Source of the DNA: Whalleya microplaca
Taxonomy: Eukaryota; Ascomycota; Sordariomycetes; Xylariales; Xylariaceae
Direction of reading: 5' to 3'
Assembly (NCBI GenBank): GCA_022497155.1
Contig: MU385736.1
Span: 372,001-436,000 of the forward strand
DNA: 64,000 bases
Of this stretch, positions 1 through 13,770 are shown piece after piece. Below the pieces are notes generated by a model that searched no databases, had not been told where the DNA came from, and saw only the letters and a program-made list of their open reading frames with translations. A program made the translations under genes and the position numbers. Within the stretch, counting starts at the first letter, position 1. Every line of letters starts with the position of its first letter.

Positions 1-2918
1 GTTATGTAGAAGCATTGTGGGATTGATATTGGGAAGTTGAGGCTTATGAATAGTATCTATCATGTTTGGGAGTTTATGAGACGTGGACATGTCACTTGTG
101 TTGTTGCATGGTTTCCTTGAGAGCGAGATGAAGTCATAGCTCTGCATTCTGGATTGGTTTCTTTGATCGTTCACATGTTTATGAATTACAAGGACTGTGA
201 GCAATGTCTAGAAGTATCAAAAGGCGTCTCGCACATAAGCATTACTAAAGAGGTGGAAACATTTACTAATACTTGAGAAGCATCTTAGGAGATGCCCTTT
301 GGATAGCATATCCTCGTACCAGGGCTTTTTCATACATACATCAGGGTGATAAGCAAAGCATTATCTTAGAAGGCTTTCTACTACATAATTACGATATACC
401 GATATATAATCTTGAGTAGGGACTCAATGTTTATTTCTAAGTGTGCTAATACCTTTCCGCAGAGTGCTTGCGAACGACTCCTAAGGCGAGATGTTAGAAA
501 GAGATTCGCCACTTAAAACGTCTCAATCCCTAACTAGTGTCCACGGTTCTACAGGCAGGATCTCCATGATGGAGGAAGGCGATCTTGTGATGAATAGGTA
601 CTCAAGTCTATGTGATTTTCTGTGTGCATGGCCTACGGGATGGCTGATTTGTTTATAGGAGGGTATCAATTCACCTAAATTGAACAGCTGCAGTTCTTAT
701 ATAAGCTTACAGTCTCTTCTCTCTCTGCGCATTTCGGATGCGAGGAGAAACGGAGATATTTTCGTAGGGTTTACAAAGCTCATAGGGCAGGGACGGAGGT
801 CAATACAACGTAACGTAGAATGCACTTGCAAACCGACTCGGCATCGCATCGCATCGATCCTCCTGCAGGTCTATTCCTCCAACTTATACCCTATCTAGCC
901 CGCATATCTATCTCTCCATCCATTGGCCGCCGCGAGTGAGTAACTCACTTATCTAACCTACTTATATATAGTTACCTACAGACCTACCTACACATAATAC
1001 GTGTATATGCACATACTGCCACAGACTAGGGCGGCGATAACCTGGGGTCCGGGGCGCACGGGGCGCGCAAGTCGAAGGCGCAAGCGCATGTCGCATCGCA
1101 GGCGCCAAGCGCCCGGTGAGTAAGTGAGCGCAGTTTTCTCCCCGTTTGCAGCCATGTAGGCTGGCGTTGGGTATTTATATGGGATATGGACATAGGTAGC
1201 AAGTTGGGTACATACGTAATACATGCCCTCTATATATAGGCTGGGTCGTATTATCTGATGGAGGGTATTGTCGCACGGCAGGCAACTAATAATAATCTAA
1301 TTCCTTCCATGGTTACCAAGATGCCTGCTTACCTACCTGCCTACTGGTTGATGGACCTCCGGATGCTTGGTGGGTATGCAGGCTAGATAAAGAGGAGATA
1401 GAAAAGGGTATCATTCCTAAGGATTGAGGTTGGTTGGTTGGTTGGCTTGTTGCCAACTAGTTAGGAAATTCGAATACGTTGGTAGGCGCGTGGATACAAG
1501 TGAGGCGGTAGTTGTCTGAATCCGGACTCTTCAAAGAAGGAAATCGAATTACAAAGTTGGAGTTAACGTTAACATAGATGTTGGTTGGTGATAGTGATGA
1601 GTGTCATAGTGTTGGTGATGGGTTGACTCACATTGTGGAAAGAGTTGGAGACTGGGAGAATACTACCCAGAGTGCAAGGCGAGCAGGGGAAGAAGAAGTC
1701 GGGGTGAGTGATTGGTTACTTGCCACTTTCATGACTATTGATGGCTTTCGGTCTGATGAAGAAATGTCCTCAAAATGGAATGAAATTTCATCCAGCATTT
1801 AATTAATTAGACTTATTACTTGCTTGCTACAGCCCTACAATTAGAAAACTGCGGTTGCGCAATCTGTGCAATGTCACCACTGTGGCATGATGGAGTCGCA
1901 ATATACTTGTGCAATACTATAATAAGTTACCGGCTTACACAAGTGCAGATAAATGATTAATTCCAAGTGGGCCGCGTTTAGTCCAGAAAGGGATGATTAG
2001 AAGACGTGATGAGACCGCGAATGTCCCAGACATGATGCAGATTGTTTGTTTCAAGCAAATCTTACGGCGATCATGAGATCAGCTTAGCCAGCGATTCAAG
2101 ACAAGAGTTTTAAAAAGGCTCATCAGTTTGCTCAGAGTCTACCCAATTGACCCAATTGTGAACTCAACTGGCAGAATCCTGCTTGCTTTTACATAAGCCG
2201 GGCGGCCCCCAATGCAGTACCGCGCCTTGTTTGCTTCGACGGGATAAACCGGTTTCGCCTTTCGTCTGGCAGAGAGCAATGGTGGCATCATCTAAGTTGT
2301 GGGAGGATTGCTGTGAGAGGGAATACAGGGCCTCTACTCGTTAACTAAAATGAACTAAAAAATCTGAGTTAAGTCACACATCTTACCAGCTTCACTGGTC
2401 TGATCAGCAAAGATATAGTGCATCATGATTAATTACTAGCAACCCATTCCGCCTGAATGAGTATGACTAACTACTTGAACGCAAATTTATTGGAGTTCCT
2501 CGTGTATTACCAGGTAGCAAGTATCCCCAGCCCAGATGAACCGTCGTAGATGATTACGGTTATACCCCGAAAGAATTTTGAATTCCATGCGAAACTTGAG
2601 AGTCTGTTGGCAAAGCCGTATCTTCCCTGGCCACTTCTTAGCCTCTCGGCCACACGCCCCGCTTCCACGAAGGTTTGACTGAGCTGCGCACACACTAATT
2701 CTCAACACGAGCCGTCATTGTTCTCTAGAGTTGCGTGAACATGGATTGGCGGCAGGGAATCTATTTTGAAAGGAACCGAGTTAAGGAAAGACCTGTAAAC
2801 GCCTGGCTAGTAAAGATGTGTCCGTCCAGGAACGCCGTCCATGTGCTGAAACAATCAAGAGACCCAGCGTGAATGTGTAGTCAACGCGGGGTTGGTGAAT
2901 TGATGACCGATCTCATGC
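1..2918. other. Intergenic, no gene recognised
   Basis: AT-rich sequence with only short, unconvincing open frames on both strands. It has a small GC-rich island around 1025-1120 inside AT-rich flanks, a TTGG run near 1430-1446, and several CCTAC/ACCTACCT-like simple-sequence runs near 960-990 and 1320-1345. None of the short frames resembles a protein family that I recognise. The right part would contain the 3' flank of the minus-strand sirtuin gene. Confidence 0.6.
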
Positions 2919-4490
2919 TTAAGATCGGATCTCTGGCTTCACAGTTTCGAAGTAATATCGACTTTGGTAGCCCTCTGCTAGCTTGATGCTGGGCCGCTGG
3001 TTTCCCTGCACCATCTTATGGTTAAGGTCCCATCCAGCGCGGCGGCACAGCTCTGCAACGACGACGTCGCAATCACCCAGAAGATCAATGTCGAAATTAG
3101 CATGACTGACTGGTTCGCGTGATATGTATATTTGCGGCACATGAGCAGGTAGGAAGCCCACTACCTCTGAGACCGGAGCGACCTTGAGCGAGGTACCAAT
3201 TACGACGATCAAGTCGACAAGGTCACGATCATGTTTGCCCAATCGCTGAGAAAACTTGTCCGGTAGGTCTTCGCCAAAGAAAGTGATATCTGGCTTCATT
3301 ACACCCGGCTCAGGAATGTCGTATTGGCCGTCAGAGTCATCGTCGTCTTCCGACCTGCTACGCCGGGACTTCTTAGACGAAGACTTATTGTACGATCTCT
3401 TACGCTTTATAGGCCTAGATTTGAGTGCAATGGTGCACTTCACACACTGAGGGATTTTGCCTGCCTTTATGTCAGGGTAGATAGTCTCGCCTGGAACCTG
3501 GTAGCGACACTTTTGGCAAGTGGCAGTGGCAAATGAACCATGGCACTGCACAAGCTTTTCAGGGCTAATGCCAGCGTTGGCCTCAATATTGTCGATGTTC
3601 TGCGTATAGTTGGTCAACAATTTGTTTTGATTCTGTAACATAGCAATGAATGCGTGTGTTGGTGAAAACACTTTGGTGGTGGGCAGAATGTCCTTCGCGA
3701 CCGAAAAAAAGACGTTAGGCCTGTCCCGGAAGACGTCGATATGGAAAACATCCGAGGGTTCATCGATTTCCAGACCAAGCTTCTCTAGTTGATTATAGAG
3801 CCCATTCTCTTTGGACCGGAAGTCTGGAATTCCCAGCGAGGTCGAGATTCCCGCTCCCGTCAAGACGACGATGTTGCGACTTGTCTTCAGCAGGTCGACA
3901 GCGTCGTCGATGGTGTTGTACCTCATCAGCTTGGGCCGCTTAGCTAACTCGCGAGTTAGGGCCAAAGTGAGCAAGCCAAAGTACGAATAATCAGGAAACC
4001 CCTCGAGGAAAGCGGGGGGCCGAATTCCAAAGGCTGTCAGAAGTTTCTTAGCCGTGATGGAGCCAGATTCAACTGTCGCCCGACAGAAATTTGCAGGGCC
4101 GGTTTCCCGGAGTTGTCGACGATAGCGGACACGCTCTTGTGGCGTGCAGGCATCAACTGCTAGCCTGTTAGAATGAAATTTCAATGCAACGAATCAGGTA
4201 AAGGTAAATTCGTAATCACCATCATGAAAGAACTCTTCTTCGGCTAAATCGTCAATAACATCCTCGAAGAGAGACTCGGTTTCCCAGGAGTCACCAAGGT
4301 CATTGACGCGCTCCTCCAGTTCTGTCAGTTGACTATGACTCTGCTGCGTCGCGGTCAGATGTCCATTGTGTTGATCATCAAGAACCTCTCGGACTCGAAC
4401 TTGGGTGGGTTGGGGACCCTTCACACCCTTCACACCCTTAACATCCCAGTTCTTTCTCGGTCGCCCAACTGGACGTTTTGCCGGAATCAT
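2919..4490 (-). CDS. SIR2: Class I sirtuin, NAD+-dependent protein deacetylase (Sir2/Hst1 type) with N-terminal AT-hook
   Basis: Model: complement(join(2919..4156,4220..4490)), 502 aa; the 63-nt intron has a TTCTAAC branch site and a GCAG acceptor. The Rossmann-fold signature GAGIS starts at residue 191, followed by GIPDFRS, then TQNID and the catalytic His296 in QCHGS. A zinc module follows as CxxC-X20-CxxC (TCQKC ... QCVKC). The family removes acetyl groups from histones and other lysines using NAD+; the FFSVAK, FSPTHAF and NYTQNID context fits fungal Sir2/Hst1 (SIRT1-like) proteins that act in silencing. The first residues contain an AT-hook, [10 protein letters not shown], and a short VKG repeat. 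A Lys/Arg/Ser stretch followed by acidic residues sits directly after the zinc site and resembles a nuclear localisation signal. The start is the first ATG of the frame. Confidence 0.93.
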
Positions 4491-7400
4491 TTTTTGGGTT
4501 GACGACAGTTACCGTTCTTTTCTTAGAAGGGCTTGAGAATGGGAAAGACAATGAAAAAAAGTTGGGCCGGGTATGGTTCAGATGGCAGGAAGCCAATCAA
4601 CAAATTTCCGAAACAGATTAATGAGGGAGTATGGAGAAAGACTTCGGGGAGGGAAAGACTAGAAAAATAATTTTAAGGTTTAAAGGAAAGAATTATGCTT
4701 CAAAGGCTGCGACGGGTGGTGTGTTGATTATTCAATCCAGGATTGAACACTTCAGGGAGAGAGAAGGGTGAGTGATTAAGGGAAACAATAGAAATAATGC
4801 TAACTTATTCGTTCTAGCGAAGATAATAAGTTTCAAACTGGTACACTGGCAGACTGGGTTGGCATATTGGCGTCTAAGCGAGATCCCTGGTCCTGATAGG
4901 CCCAATCAGGAAAATAGCAAGGTGCCACCATAATACGATAGTACCAGAGTATGTACCGTAGTACATGGCATATAGTACCTGCTTACTGAGATGCTGGAAA
5001 GTGTCCCATCTTTCCGATCTAATAACCCGTTCATTTCCTTTCTTCCATCTGTTTCTTTTCCTATATACCTCCAATCTAGGTATATTGTTCCCTATATATA
5101 TATCATATACCGGTCGCCTTCATTCACAATAGCTAACGCAGCTGCAACCATTGTCGGCGCTTCACTGCTTCCTTACATTCTGGTCATCTTGAAACTCCTG
5201 CCCTTATCAGTAAAGGCCAATCTCATAGTCTCTTCATTTCTCGGCCTTGTTCGATGTCTCACATCCATAATCTTTCAATGTGAATTAAATATCTTTTTGT
5301 CGGACTAAGCGAAGCCATCGAGCTGTCTATTCTATCCTAGTGTACAGCTTCCTAAATTTCCCCATATTTTGCCATTTTGCCCCTTATGGATGTAACTGCA
5401 AATAATCGTAACATGTTAGACCATGAATGTTTGCCCAATCCATTGCAATTACTTAGCTAACTTTGCTTTCACCGAATCCACACCCTGTCTACCTCAGCCA
5501 CTAATTCTCATCGCTACCTCGATGGGTATGCGCGGCTTGTCACCTATTGTGTCAGCGTTTAGTCATTTCCCCTATCTATCGAACATAGCGAAGTTTAGGC
5601 TACATTAGAAGATGCTGGACACATAGATAAGTATAATTACGAGAGCAAACAGCAACTACCTATGCTAGGCAAAATGATACCTAACTTGTTCAACAACTTC
5701 ATGCTGCATAAGACCGACCTCTGCGACTGCCCTCATACAGCAATACAGCCTGATATAAGACTATGTATGTACTTAAGCCGAATGATGGTACTAACGCATT
5801 TCATGCCCTAGACGAAATTGAAATTAGCTTCTAGGAGTTTCTGACTTCAGTCCCTTCTTGGTGGCTTGATGTAGATTCACACGGCCAGCACATGAATGGG
5901 TCTAGGCATCTTCAGTTATTGCAGGTCTACGGATTGCATGCCCGTCTCCCCCCACCTTTGGGTGTGCCCCTCCATGATTTGTATAGTCATTGCCACATTC
6001 ACTGATCACCACTATCAAAACAAGGTCTCCATTTTATTGGCATATTTCGTCTGAAAAATAACTCATTCAAGCTGTTTCAAATGGAACAGTTATATTGCCG
6101 AAACTGTTCCCAACATCTATGTCAATGAGTCAGAGGGCATCCATCAATATATCAGATGGAAGTACAATCTGTACAGCCCCACCAAACAGTAGGATAACAT
6201 ACTTAAGTACCTACCTAGACTTGGCAACTCGGTTCAAATTTGGTCTGCAAGGGCACATTGTTTCACACTCTATCGCTTCTTGGGTTCTCTACAATAAGAA
6301 GCTATGTATGAACAATACGAGTTTATTCAATATTACTTACAACTTTGTGCGAAAATAGCATTGCGGAAACTTCTCGGCAACTTCTCAGCTGCTGGATGTA
6401 CTGCGCTATGCAAGTCTCTTAACAGACGCCTTTCCGTCTGAAGAAGATGATATGTGACTCATCTCAATGCCCAGTGAATGGGTGACAACTGGCACTCACA
6501 TGTGCAGTCTACATATATATAAAACATGATGCCTAACCCTGAGTGTGTCCTGGTTGTCCTAGTGGTCCGCGCGGATATGCTCACAGTTGGTAGTCACCAC
6601 TTAACTGGACATGATATACCTATGTAGATAAGAGCTAGTAATGGGATTAAGGTTGATGACCTGATATGATGACGCGGTATAGCCATTGCAAACTTTACTG
6701 ACCTGTACCTAAGGGATTGACGGAGAGTTCTTTTGCAGTTTTGTACTTGCTGTATTTAACTCTCATAATGCCCCACTATATTTGAACTTAATCCCAACAT
6801 AGCATAATGCCTGAATCAAAAAATTACCTAGATAGAAACGAATGCACTTAGTAAACCTGAGAGACTTACACACATGTGTGAAAATTACTATCAACTGTCC
6901 ACTTTGGAATTCAGGTTGTGGGAGTTGCCAGATTCAACTATCCCATTGCCTTCTGTTAGTCAAAGAGTACGTACCCAAAGATCCCAATCCGTCGACAAGC
7001 CCTCCTCTCATAGGCTGACTATGCTTTTTTGGCCCCCACTGTCCAAAAATTCATACATACTGCGTACATTCAGTCTTTCAGTATTTATCAAGCTTATCTC
7101 GGAATTCATAACTTCTAAGTGTGGACTTCCCTCTCCCACAAGTATATACAATTTAGTTCTTCATTCATCATCTGAATCAAGAGTTTTTTTATTCACTTGT
7201 GACGTGTCTGTACCCTAGCAGCCCTAGACCACTGTCTATGTCTCCCCATGACAGGCTCCCAATTTGTCACTAGGTTAGCGCGTACTGTGATAGGATACCA
7301 AACCTCCAGCATGAGATGGAATTCCCAGATCTTCATATACCTAAGCGAGGACCCAGAAACTCATCAATCACAGGAAGAAACAGGAGAATGATTGTGGCCA

Positions 7401-8202
7401 AAAAATCGGACCCTAATGCGAGCCGCAGACCTAACGTTTGTTTATTGGCATTGCATGCCTGCACTTTTCCGGCACATATTCATCTCAAGTTTTGGACCCC
7501 ACTGCCTGTCTAGAAACACTGGTTGACTAACATGTACCTATCCATCCTTGGAAGTCAGGTATCATGCTTCATGCTGTGCGATGATACATTCATGAGTCTA
7601 GGTATTCACCTGTTGCTTTGTCTCCGTAAGGCTTTCCGCCAAGCCAACATCACGATCCCGGTATGTGACATTCCTCTATTACATATATAGCCACCAACAG
7701 CAAGAGTCTAACTGGGCTACAGGACAGAATGAAGATTACATCGTTTCGCAGCCTGCTTTCAGAGCACGTGGCCAATACATCACTATGTGAACATCCCAGC
7801 TATTTCAATCCCTTCCAACGTACGTACGGTCAGTCATATGCAGGTACCTAGCCGGATGCAGAAACAAGAGTCACTCTGATACCAACCAACATAAGGCTGT
7901 GTCGGCCCCAGAATCTCGTGTACTGAGCCTCACCTTCGCATCCGGCATATCTTTAATCAGTGTTTCCAACATGCAGGGCGAACATGCACATACACAAAGG
8001 TGTGGTTCTAGGTAAGGACAACATGTCGCCTCGCCTCCCAACCGCATAGACCCAGGACATATACCAAGGAAACTACCCTGTCAAGCCTCTAAGCTTCACT
8101 ATCGATCTCACGGGCGGACTAGCAATCCAATGTACAACCTAACGAACCCATCAACGCCAGGCTAGCAAGCCTCAAGCCCCCTTCAGGAAGGAGGGTAGGT
8201 AA

Positions 8203-8254
<52 letters not shown>

Positions 8255-9410
8255 AGGAGAGAGGCTGTCTTGTCTATTTATAGCTATCCCCCAACCTTTC
8301 AAAGTATCAATGAATAGGTAACACAGATTCAGGTAGGCAAAGTAAGAAAGGCAGTTACTAGGTAATAACAGCCATAAGCTCATAAGACACATACTTAATT
8401 AACTTCGTAATCTGTACATATAACGTATCTAATCTATGTATGTCAGCACACCAAGAGGGCACTGCACTGCGTGCGTACTGTATGTACACCGAGTTCGTTT
8501 CGCGGCGAGGCTGTCGACAGCTAGCTCGCGCTCGCACCCCCATACAGACATACCAATTCAATCGACCAATCAATCTCAAAACATACATACATCACCGAAT
8601 AATACCTCTAGGTAAAGTAGTAACACTCAGAAACACTTGATACACATTATCTATCGCGATTGCCATTTGCCTGTATGTCTGGCAATTGTGGTCGCCGTTT
8701 TTTTGCTATACACAGAGCATCCCATCCATCAATCCATCATCTATGCCCCTCTTTCTCTTCTCCCTGATCTGGGTGATCTCTCTCTCTCCACAACACAAAA
8801 AGAAGAAAGCGCTATCTCTCCTCTCGTGCTCTCAATCGAGTACGAGTTTTTTCTCGGCGCGCTTGTGTGAAGTTGTCTATAACCATTGATTTGTAAAAAC
8901 CCAGACAGACCTAGTAGCCCATTTCTTTCTTTCTCTTTCCCAAGAACCATAAACGCGCGTGGCCCACCCCTAAAGCAACACCGGTGATTCCCTAGTTTTT
9001 ATCAACGACTGTCTTTGTTCGTATTGTGGAGAGCTTTTCCGCACTTTGCTCTCTCCTACTACAGCATGGCCGACGAACCCGACGCGGCGGTGCCCCATCA
9101 TTGCCCCTCAATGATTGCTATTATTAGTAGTGGGTTTTCGGCCGAGAATGTGGTAAGGCTATATACTATGCGCCTCTTGTTGGCCGGGCTAGTTCAGGGT
9201 TTCCAGCTAGACCCTAACAGCTGATCCTAGGTCGTGGATCGTGACAGGAAGAGCCAACGTAGTTGTCCACACGTAGACCCAGAAGACGTAGAACAAGACC
9301 AGAACACGACTCGTCTTGCGCACTTCGTCCACCCTGTTGGCCTAGGTTTTTGAATTGTGATGGTGTGGCGCTGGCTCGAAGTAGATAAAACAAAAGACCC
9401 GTCACACTGC
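4491..9410. other. Intergenic, gene-poor AT-rich stretch
   Basis: Nearly 5 kb without a convincing gene. All frames are short, lack family motifs and are not joined by plausible introns. The left end is the 5' flank of the sirtuin gene and the right end is the 3' flank of the calcium pump gene. It holds a long GA microsatellite, listed separately. Confidence 0.6.
8204..8248. repeat. (GA)n microsatellite
   Basis: An almost pure run of GA dinucleotides of about 44 bp, continuing into a purine-rich tail (aaagagaaaggagag). It gives a spurious Leu/Ser repeat in the opposite-strand frame. Confidence 0.95.
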
Positions 9411-12400
9411 CTAAGAAATAGATTTTTGCTTCTGCGAAGGCGGCTGCGGGATGCTGAGCCGGGGCACGCTCGACGGCTCCGGGTCCTCGATCGACAGCGG
9501 CTCCTCCGTCAGCACCGGCGCCGGCTCCAGCCCGCCGCTCTCCTCGCGGTTGGAGAGCGGCGAGGGCGTCGGCCGGGGCGGGGGCTGCGTGAAGTCGCGG
9601 TCGCCGCCGGTCCGCTCGACCGGCGACCAGCCCGCCGCCACGCTGCCCGCGATGATACCCGCCATGACCGTAGGGGCCCCTAGGGCCGAGTTCGACCGCG
9701 ATCTCATGGATCTCGAGCGCTTCCTGGAATCCGGCGTCGGTGCCGGTGATGGGGTGGTGCCGAAGCTGTCCTCGCGCGTCGGGGTCGGTGGGGCTCGTAT
9801 CGAGTTTGATCGGGAGTGAGAGGGGCTCTTGCCCTTCATGAAGGTCTCGCGCGGATGCTTGACGGCGAATTTCAAGTTATTCAGACGGCCGCCCTTGAGT
9901 TTCTTCAGGAATGCAAGCTCGTCTCGGACATCAGCAAGGACCTCCGTATAGTCGTTGAACTGTTCCTCGTCCGAGACCGCCAGCCCGGGGGTTCTGCGTT
10001 TGCGCTTGAACGACTCGGGGATGCACTTCTGGATTAATTCGTCTGGGATGAGGCGAATCATCATACCTATGGGAATGGAGATAACGCCGAGGATGACTGC
10101 ACAGGCCCACTGGGGTGATGTCTGCGGCGGGTCCAGGGGACTTATGCTGAATGGGGTTGAACCAACAAATATGATGAGGACTTGGGCACCGCACATAGCG
10201 AGATTGATCCCAATGAAGAACCAATTCTGCAGCAAGCCTTCAAAGATGTTGAATTGATTATCCAAACGACGGTTGCTATCGCATTGTCAATACTGATTAC
10301 CCGCAAAGAATTGGAGATATTTTACTTACTTCCATTGATTGAAGATCTGCATCCACACGAAGGTGTTGAAAACCAAAGTGTCACGTCTTGTAATTTCGTC
10401 AACTATACCGATGTCGAGTGCACCGTAGTATAGCACGAAAGTGACCGCTAGCTGGTAGATTGCTTGTCCGATGATCATCTTCCACATTGTTATGGATATG
10501 ATACTGGCACCTCTCGGTTCCGGTTTTCGGTTCACGATACTGTCCTGTGGAGGATCCGTGGCAAGAGCAAGTGCAGCGAGAGTGTCCATGATCAAGTTAA
10601 CCCAGAGAAGTTGTACAGCGGTCAGGACAGAGCCTTCGTCGTCACTAGAAACGGCCGTAACAAAGGTCAACACGACAGCCGTAACGTTGACGGTAAGTTG
10701 AAATTGCAGGAAACGCTTGACGGCGTCGTTGACGGCACGGCCCCACTTCAACGCCTTGACGATGCTGGTAAAGTTGTCATCCATCAGGATGATGGCAGAT
10801 GCTTCCTTCGCTACCTCTGTGCCAGCAATTCCCATCGAAAAGCCAACATCGGCCAGCTTCAAGGCAGGTGCATCGTTGGTACCATCGCCGGTAACAGCAA
10901 CAGTCTGGCCCATATCCTTCAGGCGGCGCACGAGTATGCGCTTGTCTTCCGGACTGGAACGGGCGAGCACCCGTAGGCGTGGGATCATCTCTTTCTGCTG
11001 ATAGGGGCTCAGATTTCGAAATTCCGGACCCTCCATAACCTCACCGTCTTCCGTCAATATGCCGCATTCCTTAGCAATAGCCTTCGCTGTAAGTATGTTG
11101 TCGCCGGTAACCATGCGGACGACGACACCAGCTCCCTGGCATACCTTGACGGCTTCAGGGACACCATCACGCAAAGGATCCTGGATGCCGACCATGCCAA
11201 CGAAGGTCATGTTCTTAAACACGTCTTCAAAAACAACTTCGTTGCGATCACCTTCGGCGCGCCTAGCGTTCCGCGGAGGCCACCTTTCGAAATCCCGGTA
11301 GATAATCCCGATAGTCCTGAGCGATCTAGATGCGTAGTTCTCGATGAGGCCCTTGATAGTTTCCGCATCGTCCCTAGTGAGAGCAGAACTAGACATATCT
11401 CGGGTCGGGTCACGGAGAATCGCGGTACATTTGGCGAGCAATATTTCCGATGCTCCCTTGACGTACATACGGGTCATGCCGTTATCCAGCTGGACGACCA
11501 CACCCATACATTTCCGGCCGGAGTCGAAAGGAATAAGTTGAATGATTTTGGCATTTGATCGTTCCTCGCTGACAGGGCCCATACTAAGGTGATCCCTGGC
11601 GTAAATGAGCAGAGCCGTCTCGGTCTTGGAGCCAATGAAGGCCATCTCGCCGTCGACTTCACCTTCAAAAGCTGTCGAGTTAATAGATATAGACTTCAAC
11701 AAGACTTCCTGGACCTCCTTGCAAAGAGCGGTGGCAAACTCCTTCTCTCCAAGCTCGCTTGCTGCAGGTTTCTCTTCGTCGCTGTCGGGCTTTCCACTTC
11801 CAAATCGATGAGCTGTACCAACTGTCGCGGCGACAACTTTCATTTTGTTCTGTGTCAAGGTACCGGTTTTGTCGGAGCAGATCGTTGTGGCATTCCCCAT
11901 GACTTCGCACGCCTTCAAATGACGTACCAAATTGTTGTCCTTAATCATTCGGGTTGTAGCGAAGGCCAAAGCGAGGGTTACCGCAAGAGGCAACCCCTCC
12001 GGTACTGCGACGACGATAATGGTGACCACAACAATAAAAATCTCGATGAAGTTTTGACCTTTCTGGGCTGGTGTTAATGAATCATCACCTGGAACGCGAA
12101 CCAGGAACAGAATAAATAGCACGATGAATAGGAGTAAACCAGCGGCACCTCCCAACTTCGCGATGTACTCAGCAATGATGTTCAGCTTGGACTGGAGAGG
12201 CGTTATTTCAGGGTCTTCGCTCAGAGACATCATTGTCTTGCCGTAGCTGGAGTAGACACCACTGCACGTAACCAGGTAAGTGCCTACACCTTCCATAACT
12301 CGGCCACCCGACTGGATAAACGGATCCATTTTCTTAGTATCTTCGCCGTTCTCGATAGCAGCAAAAACCTCGTCGCCTCCTTTTTTGCGGATAATGTCCG

Positions 12401-13770
12401 ATTCGCCCGTCGCTTGCGACTCGTCGCATTTGAGGTTGAACCCCTGGATGAGAATGCCGTCGACAGGAATTAAGTCACCGGGTTCCAGGTGGAGAACATC
12501 GCCAACTAGCACGTCAAAAACCGAAACCTCGACAGTCTTGCCTGACCGGACCGCCTTGACCAATCTGTCTTGCTTGACCTTGTTGAGTTTGGCAAACTGG
12601 CGCTCCTTCTGCCAATCATTGAGTGACCCAACTAGCACAACGATAACAATGGCCGCGATGATGGCCACACCCTCTATCCATTCTACCGACGGTTCGCCAT
12701 CATCGTGGGCGACACCGAATGTTTGGTAGAGACCAACGGCTAGAGATACTATCGCAGCGATCGTGAGGAGAATGAGAACCTTGTCGTTGTAGGTAATCCA
12801 AACCAATTCCAAAAAACTCTTGCCCTTCTTCTCAGGAAGTCGGTTATCCTTGTAGACTCGTTTTCTGTCGCTGAAGTTCCCATCGGACCCATGCCTAGGG
12901 GAAGTTGTCGTTCGTGCCACAGGCGTTTGCGGACTTTCTATCCCTTCATTGACCAGCTTGGACGACGAACGGCTTGTCGCTTCTTCGAAGGATACGGTGC
13001 CGTCAAGGTGCTGCTCATCTATACTTAGACCGGTGTCGCGATTACTACGAAGCCCCTTTTCCAATCCAGCAAGTCCTCCCAGCTTATAGAACGCAGATAA
13101 GCTCTTCGGGTTGAACATCTTGGTGAGCTGACCGGGGCTATACGCGAACGGATTGTCCTCCACCTTAAAATCATCCTCCTTGCCGGCATCGGGCTTCAGG
13201 GCATCTTCGTCTTTCATTATTTTGTCATTATCGATGGAAGGTTTCGAAGCGTGGCTCTTATCCCCGTGCCATGAAGTCGCAGCCGTAACGGTATCGCCTT
13301 GAGAAGACGTAAATGATCGGGATCCGTCCTCGCTATCTACCGAATTCTGTCTTGAACGGTGGTTAGGTGGCACCAGAAGGAAGGGCTGGCCCTTCTCGAC
13401 GCCTCTCGCAGTCACCGGGCTGGAGATATTGTGCGGGCTCGTCGGTCGGCTATCTCTAGTACTGTCAAACGATTGCGCGGGTCGCACTTCTGGTTGAGGA
13501 CCTGCAGGCGGGGCGCCCTTGTCAGAGGTCCAGCTTGCTGTCAACGCCGTGGGGCTCGTCGTCTCGTCAGGTGATACGGGTGACTGCTGTGGTGCGGTGG
13601 ATGCAGGCTCATTGTCATTCGTAGTGTCAATTGTGATGGTAGGACTAGATTTTGCAAGTCAGAACCGTCAGCACAACGGATTAGGGGTCATGGGTGATTT
13701 GCTCCAAGCAGACTTACGCCCTTGCTCTCCGCGGCGTTCCCCCGGAACCATCCTTAGTTGGTTCGGACAT
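9411..13770 (-). CDS. PMC1: P-type (P2B) calcium-transporting ATPase, Pmc1/NCA-2 type
   Basis: Model: complement(join(9411..10275,10330..13644,13718..13770)), 1410 aa. The short first exon (MSEPTKDG...) ends in a GTAAGT donor, and its intron has a CTGAC branch site. The protein has the full P-type ATPase set: TGES actuator loop, PEGLP in M4 (about residue 566), phosphorylated Asp609 in DKTGTLT, MVTGDN, and TGDGTND at about 936-942. It hydrolyses ATP to move Ca2+ out of the cytosol, in fungi mainly into the vacuole and also across the plasma membrane. About ten membrane segments are expected. The N-terminal ~250 residues are Ser/Pro-rich, and after the last membrane segment there is a cytosolic tail of roughly 200 residues rich in Ser, Arg and Pro. 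Either tail could be regulatory, but I see no clear calmodulin site. The last intron splits the FNQW-NNRRLDN junction, conserved in this family, which supports the splice. Confidence 0.95.
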
